Shown here in pieces: positions 19,801 to 32,500 of a stretch of 64,000 nt of DNA. This stretch comes from Albugo candida (Eukaryota > Oomycota > Peronosporomycetes > Albuginales): the NCBI GenBank assembly GCA_040437565.1, contig JBDOQK010000006.1:620001-684000 (forward strand), written 5' to 3'. The position numbers and the translations under genes were made by a program. The notes below the pieces were generated by a model that saw only the letters and a list, made by a program, of their open reading frames with translations, had not been told where the DNA came from and made no database searches. Every line of letters begins with the position of its first letter. Within the stretch, counting starts at the first letter, position 1.

Positions 19801-22047
19801 GAATTAAAAAAGCGTATTTCTAAGCAGCGTGAAGCTGCGATGTTGCAAACTAAAGCACGGATGATACAAAAATGGTTTCGAAATCGACAGTTTAAAGCTG
19901 AAATGAAAGCAAAGTGGCCAGCTATGTTTGTACATTATGTCGATCAAGAAAAGAACAGCGATCGGTGGAGACATATTGCAACTGGGACTGAATTGATGAG
20001 TATTCCACTCGTTCTGCACGGTCAAGCATGCCGTCGAGTCATTCCAAAACCATTACGCGCCGACGAATTCCATCCAATGTGTACCCGACACGAAGGTAGA
20101 AAGGAGATCAAAAATACTATCGCTGCTCAAGTATACTGTCTCCAATGCGAAGATGTTATGTGCAAGGCGTGCTTTCGTCGTGATCATGCAACTCGGATCG
20201 CGTTTAGACATCATCAACCAAAAATGCTGAAGCTGTGTTGCAATTGTCGTGATCAGATCGCAACACGAAAATGCTTAGGATGTGCCAACGGAAAAGCACC
20301 ATACTGTGATACATGCTTCTACTTTCTTCATTCAGCAGTCAACTTAGCTCAGAAAGCTCCAGAACAAGCACTTGATACCAAACAAAAACACGATTTCCGA
20401 CCATATGTAATCATGTGTGTCGAGTGTGGCGAACGCACAGGGCAGTGGAAATGCACTGTTTGTGATGATCTATACTGTAAGCGATGTCTAAATGCCTCCC
20501 ACAGCAAAGCGTACCGTGTGGATCATACATTCTTCCAGGTAGGATATGTAGCAGTCATTGCTTCACAGAATTTAGCAAAGCGCAAGAGCCAAGTGGAAAA
20601 GAGGAAATTGATGTATCAGAAACAGGTTTGTGAAGCTCACGAAGCTACAAAGTGTATGGAGCGCAGACGAAAGGTGGCGGCAACTTGTATTCAGGCTGCT
20701 ATCCGAAGCTTCTTAACGAGAAAAAGAGCAAAGTCGTACCGACGTCTAATTCATCGGACAGCCGCTGCAAAGAAAAATCGAATGAGTGATGAACGAATTC
20801 GAATGTCTTTGATTTACAAAATCCGCTATACTTTTGGACTTGCACCATTATTGAGATCTGACACTCAAAAAGAGCGTGAAACGCAGCGAAAACGCCTCAA
20901 TAGACTATACAGAATGTTCCTTCCTCGCGCATATCCACGACTTCAAGTTGAATCCGATCCATTGGGTACATTGAGTACAGAACAAGAGAATCGCATTCGT
21001 AGCACTATTTCGACTTGGTGTGTCTATGGTGAACAGGTAACAATACTCGAGGGACCATGGAGAGGAGAAAGCGGTACTATCGTCTCGACCCGAAATCTAC
21101 TCTCTACGGGGAACATTGTAGTATTTATAAGCATTCTTAATCACTGTGTCGTATGTGACTGGGCGCAGCTGAAGCCACATCGATTTGACGAAGAGCTTCT
21201 TCGTCAACCATTCACTTCAGCCTTATCTCGGTTTCTGGGATTAGCAAGTGAATCTCATCAACGATTAAGACAAAAAGTTGCAACCCACATCCGACGTACC
21301 AAACTCCTGTACCTACAAACGGTCGAGTACGCTGATATCGGTCAATATGCATGGGTATCCGTCATTAATTCTCGTGAAAGACGTGAAGAGTTCTGGAATG
21401 TTGTAACAAATAACCGAAGTCTTTCGCAGCCTGCTTCGATGGAAAAACTTAAGCGGATGGAAGTTTGGCAACGGAATATGATTGAGCTTCGTGTACAGGT
21501 CGCCAGGGCGCGAATTGAGTTTCTCCTTGATTCGACTGCCAAACAAGAAAAGTACGCACTCAAGAAGAGGAGAAATGCTGTCATCACAGATCCTCTCGTT
21601 TTGAAGGAGCTTTACACATCACTGACATCAATCGAAATGGAAAGATCGAGTACGCAATTAGTAAAATTGCTCAGCATCGAAGCAGAGGCAATTGCGTGTG
21701 CTCGATTTTGGAAACAACGTGTTGTAGAGAACGAAATGTGCGGAAACGTAACGAGGATCAAAAAATTTGAAGAACTTTGCGTGGGAAATTCTATCCTGTG
21801 TTGGACACTCGTTCGCTTATGGCGTCATCTCGACGCACAGGATACAGTAGAGTTTGAAACATTGGCCACCAGATTCTTCAACATATCTCCGCGATTTCAG
21901 CTGTACATTATTCAGGCAATGACGAACGACTTGGCTCAAGGATACTTCACGAGCGCAAGAGAGTCTTTTCTCATTCTCTTGAAAATGGAAAAGGAAACAT
22001 TACAGCTTCTGATAGATGGAGCGGCTTCGGCTCCCGCTGTAAAATAG
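16897..22047 (+). CDS. Large IQ-motif and B-box-like zinc-finger protein
   Basis: Single 1716-residue frame with no intron, from the ATG at 16897. It is strongly basic. At least seven IQ-type calmodulin-binding helices can be read: LQGFIRKYRSQ near residue 380, LQALVRGSLARSHVR near 490, IQARWRGYWTRKKI near 585, IQKHVRGLQGRHQ near 623, IQLRWRRFLGRKKIRAFRR near 650, IQKWFRNRQFKAEM near 990, and IQAAIRSFLTRKRAKSYRR near 1263. An EF-hand-like helical stretch lies near 815-910. Cysteine/histidine-rich B-box-like fingers cover about 1060-1215 (YCLQCEDVMCKACFRRDH, CVECGERTGQWKCTVCDD). The C-terminal 400 residues are helical. Similar layouts occur in ciliary and centrosomal scaffold proteins, so a cytoskeletal role is plausible but inferred. 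Tail-to-tail with the myotubularin gene, 161 bp apart. Confidence 0.85.
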   Translation: MKQGMLERSTLVLSRSMQQKHQSGTNAINDSDTASKKRCNTDKKMTLYVKSLAKRKKESNVKNSLSPIAQHLPQDPEIIGRIVEEVLCEYRKSRTTAFSTANENYGVEKSIRTEVSGTNSYSSFMNKGLSYRTETHVPHHYCEQTVSDANWSARTDEKILDRKKPNSKRFSSSKNVYQVSMRHERIQMTLEDVNASNVYATALNDSKSGRKGVVTKKHRKLAEIQTIARLRQKRAENELYQTMDGIRRWIPFHARMQYSQQEFTLLQCRNTTKVVTLVLNKLRHRHIAEAFHRWNIFLLSMREEEQRAAALLLHGWTRCVLAKAELRRLQWGSKRSHLRTNMLNGIKMSKKIKSARIITSNLAKYVYRVRHHRHQRRSEAAQRLQGFIRKYRSQSGPKIIDLIKKKENEALPAICISINKASHKSPVLQQKLDRVDLRLKEKIDQCEGYRLGFLHVGAALRLQHIVRNLHSKKSHGRSFRHNDGIIREEKIVKLQALVRGSLARSHVRIYRLRAQNATEILQRAGHFWVARIRVLRIRNERKRDRDLRRQNWSNCTNKSGVRTKNRVPFHSILSYLSKSSHKFAVKIQARWRGYWTRKKICRLRARNREMHRRKFIRKQKKAVIKIQKHVRGLQGRHQIWYTIMCNSAKCIQLRWRRFLGRKKIRAFRRIQCAFRRFRTRKMNRKSNDLARKTVISGRRIMKFMQCCAHKRAVQRHISVQQRLGEMHTLGHVQFKSLPHFVGDELLIHSFTCGLYDTSDLALSDSGRTNAHTPLMDREQLTTRLGFENDKFANSSAQRSLLDCVRQKSPVEADKIKSKYRWVRKSYFGIWQQLFVFICGYEGTGVPKCEMSRAVNFLKALSKGFIDKETFPVQRVEAFFCEMCDRQTMTMDYNQFANFIKAVLKQRFADDDDEKKLFLRFMHEYVLPSPLEYGRYRKAFKAMIRERILWAHGVLREFTNNVIRRKKLAELKKRISKQREAAMLQTKARMIQKWFRNRQFKAEMKAKWPAMFVHYVDQEKNSDRWRHIATGTELMSIPLVLHGQACRRVIPKPLRADEFHPMCTRHEGRKEIKNTIAAQVYCLQCEDVMCKACFRRDHATRIAFRHHQPKMLKLCCNCRDQIATRKCLGCANGKAPYCDTCFYFLHSAVNLAQKAPEQALDTKQKHDFRPYVIMCVECGERTGQWKCTVCDDLYCKRCLNASHSKAYRVDHTFFQVGYVAVIASQNLAKRKSQVEKRKLMYQKQVCEAHEATKCMERRRKVAATCIQAAIRSFLTRKRAKSYRRLIHRTAAAKKNRMSDERIRMSLIYKIRYTFGLAPLLRSDTQKERETQRKRLNRLYRMFLPRAYPRLQVESDPLGTLSTEQENRIRSTISTWCVYGEQVTILEGPWRGESGTIVSTRNLLSTGNIVVFISILNHCVVCDWAQLKPHRFDEELLRQPFTSALSRFLGLASESHQRLRQKVATHIRRTKLLYLQTVEYADIGQYAWVSVINSRERREEFWNVVTNNRSLSQPASMEKLKRMEVWQRNMIELRVQVARARIEFLLDSTAKQEKYALKKRRNAVITDPLVLKELYTSLTSIEMERSSTQLVKLLSIEAEAIACARFWKQRVVENEMCGNVTRIKKFEELCVGNSILCWTLVRLWRHLDAQDTVEFETLATRFFNISPRFQLYIIQAMTNDLAQGYFTSARESFLILLKMEKETLQLLIDGAASAPAVK

Positions 22048-22208
22048 ATCATATGAATTGGTCAAGTATCGCGGGTAAGTCTCACCCCTCCACTTCCTGC
22101 CTGAATATCGAATGTGCGATTAGCATGCCTTTTTTCTAACCAAATACGTCGCGCCATCATAAGACTCATCACTGTATTATAATGGATTATCATGCAGCTG
22201 ATTCATTC

Positions 22209-25200
22209 TCATCGTTTGCATTCTTCCCTTATTTCAACTGTGCTGTAAATGGAATTTACGAAAGCCTCAAGCTGTAGTTCACGTGCGGCACTTTCACTGA
22301 GTAATCTCTCAAGATTTTTTGTGCGATTATGGTCTGTAGCCATTTGCAAGACGTCGCTGATATTCTGGCTATCCATCCGCTGACGATTTCGCTCCCTCAT
22401 ATTCCCATAAAATTGTTCGATTTTCCGTACAACTAAATTCGCATGGGACCCACAGGAGCAGCAAGAATCTGATGTGGGGTCATTGATTAAGACAGAGGAT
22501 GACTCGTTACTTGTAATTGGTTCTTCCTCGCTTATGTCGGATACATCCGATAAAACGCATTTCACGCGACTTTCTTCTACATCCTGCATTTCTTCTGTCT
22601 CCGAGGGCAGAGCTGTCAATTCGACTTCTGAGATTTGTGTTCCAACAATATCATCATCGAACTCATCACTAAATGATGTATTGTCCAAAGTCGCTGATCC
22701 CATGAATTCCGCGTAATCGGGATGACTTTCTGCATCCCAACGAAAAAATAGTGCATCCCAAACAACAATACGTTTTAAATTGGCAAGTGGATACAAAATC
22801 CTGTTTTTCGGTGCATACATTGTATTTGTAAACGTGTCTGGGTGTTCCAAGACCGGAGTCCATGCAGACTCTGTTCGCTCCCGTATTCTCTCAAATACGC
22901 GTTCACGCTCTGTATTGTACAAAAAGGTCCCGTACAGACCCGAGTTGAGAGCATCTACTATATGAAGTAATAACTTTTCATTGAACTCAAAACAGCTTGG
23001 AAATTGCCTTGTCATTTGCCAGACGCAATCCAGAAATTGGAGCATCACTGGAGATCGCTCATACGGTTGATCATTAACATCTTTTCCAACTCCGATTCTG
23101 TCTGCAAATTTATGTCCAAATGAACACCACTCTTTCTCAATGAGAATGGCAAATCCACGTATAGTACGATAGAATGGGTCTAGGATCAATTGAGCCAAAG
23201 AAACAAGTTGTGGTGTCCGATCCCATCCATCACTGCAATGTACTAGCACAGATGCTCCATCCTCATGGAGCAGTTCAGCAACTCTCCTTGCACCTGATAA
23301 TACTCGCATGATATGCTTCAGCCATCGTGTATCTAGACAAAATCATGTGATTGAAGAGTGAGTGCAGCGTAGTGGACTCTTACTCTCCAAGCGATTATGA
23401 TAATGCTTATCTCCATCCACTATAGTGCATGGGCTTACAAGTACTACAGAAAACGAAATATCAGAAAATCAATACTGTCATACTACAATAGACTCACATT
23501 TGAGCGCATCAAGTGATTCACGCATCCGGTGGATATTCACGATGCCCAGATATTCGATTCTAGCGTTATCGTAATGGTGTGGGTTTTCCACACCTAGCGC
23601 ACATTTACAAAAGACTTTAAATTTCAATTTGAGATGACAACATCTAGTGTACAAACTACCTTTTCCTCGCAAACGATTACCTTTTGTCGCAATCGGTTTG
23701 CGAGCATCTATTATATTGAGGGGAGGCGATGCACCACTGATTGTAGCATTTGCCGAATCTCGACAGAATTTGAGTAATTTACGATCCGCTTCAGAGCGGT
23801 TTCCAACCATTCCATAATTCGGTTGACTGGAGCGCACCAAAACACAATTATGGGATGGATGTTTCCATATGACCACTGGAAGGCGAGCGCGGCTACGGAA
23901 TTTTGCAGATTGGATCAGTTCTTCTTCTGACAATTCGCTGGGAACCACCAGTAGCTGTGGATAAGTTGGACTTAAACGAAAGTTTGCGTTCCGGACAAGA
24001 CGCCATCCGGTCTGGGATATGATAGTCTTCTTGCTCAAATCACTTTTAGAATCTGTTGTGGGTATGCGATCGAGAAAGCGTAGTCGTTGATATTCTGCTA
24101 CAGGTAGGTATATCGACCATCCGTCTTCGTTTCGTCCCTTTGTGCCGACCTTTTCCTCCCAGCATCGACTTGTATGATATTCAAATGCGAATAAAGTATC
24201 GATCTGATCAGGAGCTTTGATTCGGGACATCAAAGAATTCAACCATTTGATGTCTGGACTCGAATTCAGCTGCTCGATTTCATTCTTTGTGGAGTAGGCA
24301 TCATGCATAGCGAGCCGTATAATTCGTAAATCCTTACAAGCTATAGATATCATCAAACTATCTCTCGTGACGATGTCAATGGCTGCTAGAGGAAGTTCAA
24401 ACGAGCCAAATTTCCATGTCGGGTCATATGGGGTGAACGTGACTCGATACGTGGTGATTCTTAATACACCTTGTATCGCGCTATCACTCTGTGCAATTAC
24501 AACGAGATTCGTCACGCGATAAACATATTCAAGAGTTGTTTCCCCGGGTAACAGAGTATAATGGTCGCTTAGTATGAGACTATGTGACCAATTATGAGCC
24601 GATCCGGTTGAGCTCGAAGACACTTCCATCTCCGTCTTTGCCAAACTTGTACCGTTAGTGGGTGTGATCGTGCAATTTGACAATGACTTTTCATTGTCTA
24701 AAAGGTGCTGACACACCTCACGATCTTCACAGTTGTCGAATACAATTTTACGACTCAATAGTTGATTTCCAGTCTGAATTTGAATATGTAGCTTTAGCCT
24801 TGATAAATGTTTGATACTGCTGATGTCTGCGCAAGGATACGTTTCCCGAAATTCAGAGCTTCGAAATGACAAGATTTGAGCATTGCGATCCACCACTATT
24901 TGTATCATTGATTTTCTACTTCCGAGCTTCTCAAGCATATTGTCTGCTTTTCTCGCAGAAAAAGTACAGATAGGTCCCTGATCCTGACGCGTGACGATCT
25001 CACGGTTCAGAATAGAGCTATCATCATTAAAGTGTCCTCGAGTCTGATTTAAGCATGCGGATTGTCGCCTTTTGTTCTTTATGCATTGTTGCGGAGTGGG
25101 GTCTTGAGAACGAGAAGGTGGTACGCAGTTAAAAAGTGCTGGCCCAAGGGACTCGCTTCTCGTCTCCAATGACTTTTTGGGGGAGTCTGAACGCGACAAC

Positions 25201-25919
25201 GCGAAAGACGATCTGCTGATAGACGACCTGANNNNNNNNNNNNNNNNNNNNNNNNNNNNNNNNNNNNNNNNNNNNNNNNNNNNNNNNNNNNNNNNNNNNN
25301 NNNNNNNNNNNNNNNNNNNNNNNNNNNNNNNTGCTTTTCTCGCAGAAAAAGTACAGATAGGTCCCTGATCCTGACGCGTGACGATCTCACGGTTCAGAAT
25401 AGAGCTATCATCATTAAAGTGTCCTCGAGTCTGATTTAAGCATGCGGATTGTCGCCTTTTGTTCTTTATGCATTGTTGCGGAGTGGGGTCTTGAGAACGA
25501 GAAGGTGGTACGCAGTTAAAAAGTGCTGGCCCAAGGGACTCGCTTCTCGTCTCCAATGACTTTTTGGGGGAGTCTGAACGCGACAACGCGAAAGACGATC
25601 TGCTGATAGACGACCTGATCTGTCCTAAACGTGGAATTTTTGAAAAGAAGCTGGTGGACCCTTGACGAACGCACTCTCCCATTTCTACGCCTTCATCTTG
25701 TATTGGATAGACTGTGTTCATTGCACCTACTTCTTCGATGACGCTACCAAGTTTTTGATTGTCGAGCCTATTTTTTCGATCTGTGCACTCTATCAGTGCA
25801 TTTGGCGGATCACCATCGCCAGTTACTTTACATTTGGCTTCAACCTCAGCATTCTGCATCTCTATCACCGACTTGTCGTCGTCCTTACATTCTGCTTGAG
25901 AAGCCAGAAGCTCTGGCAT
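22209..25919 (-). CDS. Myotubularin-family phosphoinositide 3-phosphatase
   Basis: Removes the 3-phosphate from PI3P and PI(3,5)P2. Exons: 25919-23498 (interrupted by the gap at 25232-25331), 23443-23384 and 23332-22209, with introns of 54 and 51 nt. After removal of the duplicated 287 bp and the gap the frame is 1072 residues and stays open. A GRAM/PH domain lies at about 310-410 (LPGETTLEYVYRVTNLVVIA, TYRVTFTPYDPTWKF). The active-site loop VHCSDGWDRTPQ, near residue 730, has the full Cys-x5-Arg signature, so the enzyme should be active. Flanking blocks MRESLDALK, RLENTRWLKHIMRVLSGARR and EKEWCSFGHKFADRIG are typical of the family. The N-terminal 300 residues are polar, serine-rich and probably disordered. 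Confidence 0.92.
25232..25331. other. Assembly gap, 100 N, flanked by duplicated contig ends
   Basis: 24945-25231 recur at 25332-25618 (287 bp, offset 387). Collapsing them restores one myotubularin frame. Confidence 0.95.
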
Positions 25920-26595
25920 GACCTTATTGCTACTGAGTTAGTGTGTATTGATCACAATGGTATGTCTTCTGTAAACCTCAAAAATCAGCCAAAGAATATG
26001 TTGGGTGAGTTTCAGGATAACTTTGAGTTGAAATAGATCCTATCAAATATATGTCGCACATTTGCGAATGTCACTTGTTGACAGGTCATTCTTTTTCTGC
26101 ATAGGCGAAACGGTCATGGCTAAGGTCGCGTCCAGAATTAACGAGGTAATTTGTGCGTCTGCGGCAGACTCTTTGGAACGCGAGATAGAAAGCTTATCGT
26201 GTTAACTTGCGCAAGTATTTCATTCTCACCTACAGTACAGAGTGACGACAATAAAATTGGGGTATGATTGTGCCATTGAAGATCTGAGTCAGGTTAACAT
26301 AAGTCGCTCTATAAACGAGTGAACTTCTTTAATGATTAAAAGAATTATAGCTGTATCTATTCATAATGAGCTCAAAGTTGTGCGCTTTGAAAATCCAGTT
26401 GCGGTGTTGTGATTCGGAGAGCGAATAAATGATACGAATGCACAATATGTGTCAGTAGTGCTTGTAATCAGCTAACATTAAAAAACATATCGATTGTTTC
26501 CTTTTTATTAAATTTGACATGCGGCAGTCGGACGAGAATCTTTCTCTTTCAAAGTACTGCAACGGGTAATGGAAACCCTTGAAATACCTCGCCAT
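25920..26595. other. Intergenic region
   Basis: About 680 bp upstream of the myotubularin gene and downstream of the PA14/filamin gene, both on the minus strand. No convincing gene or repeat. Confidence 0.5.
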
Positions 26596-29500
26596 TCAAT
26601 CAGTAGCCAAGATGCTAAATTTTGGCTGTATTTCATCAACGAATGCGTGCAGCGATTTTTCAGGAATACGCTCTCTGAGTTGCCGATCACTTTTCCAGTA
26701 CAGCACCATAGAACCATACTCGTTTCTTTCCTTTGGGGCAAAATAGTCGATGCATATCTTGTACAATTGTGCAGCGACCATATCGATAGCTTTATCGTGA
26801 TCTCCTGTCTTTGTGTCCAAAATTACAACATTTTCAAGCCAAATAATGACCGCTTCGCCAACGAGGTTGCGTTGGAAATCTACTTGAAATTGATACGATT
26901 CAGTGTATGAAGGTTCAATATATCCAACCCATTTGATACGTTGATATCCACGAAAGCGTAAATCTCTTTGTGCGTCGAATATGATGTGAGGTTCCAGTGA
27001 TTGCTTTACTGCTGCTTCAACGGGATGCAAATCACTTGTCGCAAAGGCGTACATTGAAACACCGTTGGATTTTGGTCGAGCGAGTTCTATTTGTATTTGA
27101 TAAATGCCACTTTTCTGAATGGTATACTGTGCCGAATAGCTACCATTTGCAAGATCTTGGACATTTCCAAAAGTAAGGCCATTAGCCCCGGCAACGTGAT
27201 TTCCGACGGGTCCTACGACACGTAGACGGATCAGGTCACCTCCCTTGTGAAGAGCATTACCGTAAGAGTCCATAAGATCGATACGAAAGGATTGAATAGT
27301 GTTGATTTTCAACATCGGACGGAGACCATTACCACAAAGCACCGACGTAGAAGCAGATGCAACAGCAGGCGACACGTATACGGTCTCTTGTCTCCTTGTG
27401 TAGTTGATCTCGCTGCCAATTCTCAGCTGCAAGGCGTATATTCCGGATTTGTTGCACTGGTAATGGATTTTATACGTTCCTTCTTGAGCAAAAACGACCT
27501 GAGCATTGATTTCTGTAGGAATGGAAGTCTCATCGTCAACCTCATTCTCTTCAAGTGAAGAAATTCTACCGAGCCTCACATCAATACTTTGCCCACCATC
27601 CGAGACCCGATTATCCCATGAATCGCGAAGCTCAAGATGAAAATCTCGGGGTTGACCCGCCGTGGCGAAATGAGCCCCAGGACCCAAAAGTCGTGCATTT
27701 CGTGAAATTGGATCACCTGGGATGGTTTTTAATGTGAATGGGCTGTGGCGCAACTGGTAAGGGACTAAATTTTGCAAGAAATACGACGTCCCTATTGCTT
27801 CACCGAGCATTTCAATCTTTTTCGGATCATTGGAAGGAATGATTCCAATGACGATAGAGAAGTAACCAGCCAAGATCGGGATGATGTCAACGTTGTAAGT
27901 ACCATTTTCGAAGTCTTTCACAGTGGCACGAATCCTGCTGTCTTCCGGAGCTTGTAGCTGTCTAACGATAATAGTGTCTCCTCCTGTCTGCCTCTTATTT
28001 CCATATTGATCACGAGCAATAACCTGAAATCTGTGAACGGCTCCAGCAACAGCAATGATTGTGCTATCTCCAAAACTGGTTTCAGATGCTAAAGGAGAGG
28101 TAAAATCTGGAATGACGATCGCAGTAGGAGAGTTCATCACTTCACAAGCAGAGAACAGCTGCATATTCGAGATCACTTCTCGCTTTTTCGAATAACTTGA
28201 CCACAGAAGCCGTACATACGCTTCCTGGAGCCATCGAGATTTTGCAAAGATGACTTCAAGCCGAACAAATCTACTTTTTTCCAAATAAATCTGAGTCTCG
28301 AATCGAGATGAATTGCCTTTGTAATTCGAGTCCATTGCTAATAAGCTGATTTGGTCGATGGAAAACGCAAGAATAGTCCCAAGATGATCTATCTCAAATC
28401 TGTAAAGCTCAGAGTATTCGGGTAACAGGTAACCACTCCAGTGAATCATAAATTGCTGCATTGTGCTCACACCTTTAGGTGCATTGATACTAAAAACAAA
28501 ATCAATTTGTGGGTCCTGCCGCTGCAAAACGAGGTTTGTAGGTGTCATATCCACCATCTGACTTCCATCATAATAGGTACCAATTATTCCATCCGGCTCA
28601 AGCATTTGTGGGCGAAAACTATAGCTTCCACTTTTCTTCCGGAAATATTGAAAGCGGTAGCTCCCATTTCCCTCATCAATAATCGATTCGGCTTGATCTT
28701 GTGTGATTTTATCTGTCAGAAATGAAGTATTCCCTACTTCCAGTACATTCGAAAAGCGGTCACGTGTTGTTAGCCTCAATTCAATCATTTTCCCCGCATA
28801 GAATGAGGAGATTGTCGATGCACAGAGCTCCAGTGATGAACTCGCATGGTACGCTTTATTTGGATACACACGTACCGAAAATGGGCTTCCATGAATATCA
28901 ATGTCTTCTACCTGTACGGATAGCTTGTAATCCCCCTTGCGTTCTAGCTTGTATTCCATTCTGAAAAATCCATCCTTTGTACGGTTCACAAATGTGGCGC
29001 TACATGAATCGAGAAAAGTCTTCCCGGCAACTACTTGCGGGGGTAGTGGTCCCAGTATAACGACGCTCGGAATCTCGGTATCAGGGCTCAACTGAACATT
29101 CCTATTTCGATCCCGAACCATGACAGTAAAGGAGGCTGATTCCCCAGCAACTGCCGCAATCAGTCCTTCACCAAAAGCCATACTCGTGCTAGCATATACT
29201 TTTCCAGGTTTGACGTGAATCTCGAATGGGCTATCGGCAATCGGTTTTGATGCAATTGTATCATTACTGATTATGTTCAGATGTACGTAAAGCCTCGAAA
29301 AGCCGGCAAATTGAGGGACATACGCACACGTGTACTTCCCATTCGATAGATCGATACAGCTTCCAGTGATATTATGATCGTCGTCTGGAGAGGATGCTTC
29401 CCATTGTAATAAAACTGTGAAATTGCTTCCGCCGCGCATGACATCGTTCTCGTTTGTATCTCGTGCCATAATTGTAAACTGATTTTGCTCGCTCGCAATT

Positions 29501-32500
29501 GCTTCATGGACTCCCTCACCTTGAGCAATGCATTTGCTACTGTCTGGAACATTAGGCAGTACAGATATGAGAAATGGGCCATCCGACATCTCCGAGTACG
29601 ATCGCCAGAGAATATGAAATTTGTAGGTTCCTGAAAAGCGTAACGTGTATGCCACTTCATAGGTGCCATCTCCGTTATCGATAATGATACCATAATCAAT
29701 ATGGTCACCAAGCTTTGTCGTATGCATAGCACGAAATTCAATCATTGAAGCGTTTCCTCCGTCGATAATGCGATTATAATAAACGTCACGAGCTTCCAGA
29801 AGCATCGTTGACTTCACCCCTGCAACGTGAATGCTGTTCAGACTTGACTCAAGCACATGGGAAGTACCGGGATGTAAGGAGTCTGGGAAAACATGCATTT
29901 TGTATGGACTTGCGTGAATCGACCTTCCATTTACACGCACATCTAGATCATAACTTCCAGACAATAACGGGTAAAAAACGAGTCGTAGAGTTTGATTCTG
30001 AGAATCAAATTCAACGATAGCATCATAGACCTTGGGACTGGTGCCTCCACGACTTTGATCTTCTGTAATCAACAAATAAGCTTTCACCCCGTCGACCTGA
30101 AGAATGTCGTCATAATGGCGCAAGTTTCCATACTTGTCTCTAGCAAATAGTGTGAAGACGGTGCGCTTCCCCGATACAGTGCTAAAGTCGCCTTCGATTG
30201 TAGTGGTTGATGCGGCTGTGATTGTTTCTGCTTTGACGGAGACTTGATAAAACGGACTCTGGTGGATATGGTATGCACGAAAGAGATTTGTAGTCGGTAT
30301 GACTTCACGAGGAGAATTTGGTGTCTTCCATGACAATATGAATGCTGCATTACCAGCTAAATCGCGGTACTCTATCATGATCGGATAATATTGAGACGCA
30401 TCTAGTTCCATGCTTGTTTGCAAAGTAACAAGGCCTCTTTGATTTGGATTCCAATGATCGATCAGAAGAATGCCGTCAATGTATAAGCGAACATGATCAT
30501 CACATTCAACAAAAAAAGTGGTATACTCACTTGTCTTGGGCTTTATCCGACCAGACCATTGCACGCTGACAAAGTCAGTCCCTGATGGAAATATCATTCC
30601 TCTATCCCAAGTAAAATTGAGCACTGCGTCCGAGCGTATTGCTTCAGGAGAACTTTGCAACCAAGCGTCTGAATAGTACTCACCTCTCAAGCCACCAGAA
30701 TGCAGTACATACACAGCTACTGTGATATTTTTGCTAGCACTTTTACGCTTCCATGTGCACATGTACGTTCCATTACCGAAATCTGTAGTTATTCCAGGTT
30801 GACGCTCATTAAGAAACAAATCTCCATCGGAATGGATTCTACTCGCACCCTCCCCAGACTCCAACAAAATCAAATCTCCTCCATCAATTTTATCGCTTTT
30901 CGTGCCCATGACAGCTTGTATGATTACTTCAGACGTCTTGCCTGCAAAGTGATTATAAGTTTGAAGTCTCAAAGCAGAATTTGTCTCCACGTGCGTGTAC
31001 TTTGGATGTATTGTTTCAGCGTCATCATCGATAATTGTGACAAGAGTTTGCGAGAATGGACCCAAGCTCGCATCCACTTGACTCCTATCCGTGCTTTCGG
31101 GTGGTAAAAGCTCGATATAGAAAGTTTCATCCTTCTCTATGCAAAGATCATCGTGAATGGTGAGCAAGAAAGAGAGCGCGATGGTGCCATCATGGAAGAG
31201 CAATGTATTAGAACTCGTGTAGAAAGCTGATCCTGTAACATCACTTGGTGAAGCGGTAATGAAGCCAAGTCGATACGAAATCAAGACGTCACCATACCCT
31301 CCACCATTACGAATCACTTTGACATTGAGATTGCTTGCGCTTTCTCTCACTTCATATGCTGGCGAACTAAAGCTAAAGGCTCCCTCGTGCCCGCAGACCA
31401 CATGGCTTGTGGTTTGTGGAGTACAATCCCATGTTGCGTCCCAGGAATTACCTTGTACGCACGTGTGACTTTGCGAATTCAAAGGATGCTTTCGAGTTGC
31501 AACAACATGGTAAGCGGACTCCACATCATCGAAAAAGTGAGGATCCTGACTTCCAAACGGGAATGGCTTTCTAAATTGTCGCTCCATCTCATCCAACGGC
31601 AGTGGTTCATCAATCAATCGAGCTCCACTTCGTTGCACAGAATTAAGTAGCAAGTCAACACATTGAAAGCAGGCGGTGCTGTTGCAATCCAAGCATCTTG
31701 GGTCGTGTATGGAGCACGATACTGGTCAAAGCTCGACATCAGATTCGCTCTAAAATTGCTCAGTGGACCTACCACAAGTGTTTAACACTGAATCAAGAAA
31801 GTATCCTTCTACGCAGCCGATACAAGCCGTTTCCGAGCAGCTTGTACAGAGCGGTCCAAAGTCGCAAAAGCTCTGCGAACAATCCAATCCTTTTTGATAC
31901 GCAAAACAGGTGCATGTACCGGTGAAATAGTCACATGTGCCGCTTTCCGAGCAATCATTTGGGCACCGTTCTAACGAACTCGACCAGTCAAAATAGCAAA
32001 GATCTGGAGTATCTATCACCTCTTACTTCGAGGATAGCATAGAAGACCAATTTCGATATGAGTTGGAGCGCATTTCGCGCAATCGATTCCTGCGTATCCA
32101 GGCTCACATACACAAATACCGCTTCGCCGATCACAAGTTCCAAACTCTTTTCCTCGACAATAGAATTCGCCATCTTGGATCGGGCCCACCATCCCGGGAC
32201 AATTCTCTAGAAATAACGAGACATCAAAAGCATGCTCGATCGCCCGTTGATAGATAAAAGATTACGTTTCGGGAGCTCATAGTGATTCAATCGTGAGGTT
32301 CCAGAAGATAGAAGTGTAAACGTCTCATTTCTACGTGCAGCCGGAAACTCGACAAGATCTTTCAAGTATCCAACAATGCCAGTTGGATTGTGATCTTTTT
32401 CATAGCGTGTTGCATTGAGAAACTCTGTACTTGAATTCCAAAGTCGGAAGCATTTGAGGGGCTGATTGTGCGTAAGAAGCACCCAACCGATCACAAGTGT

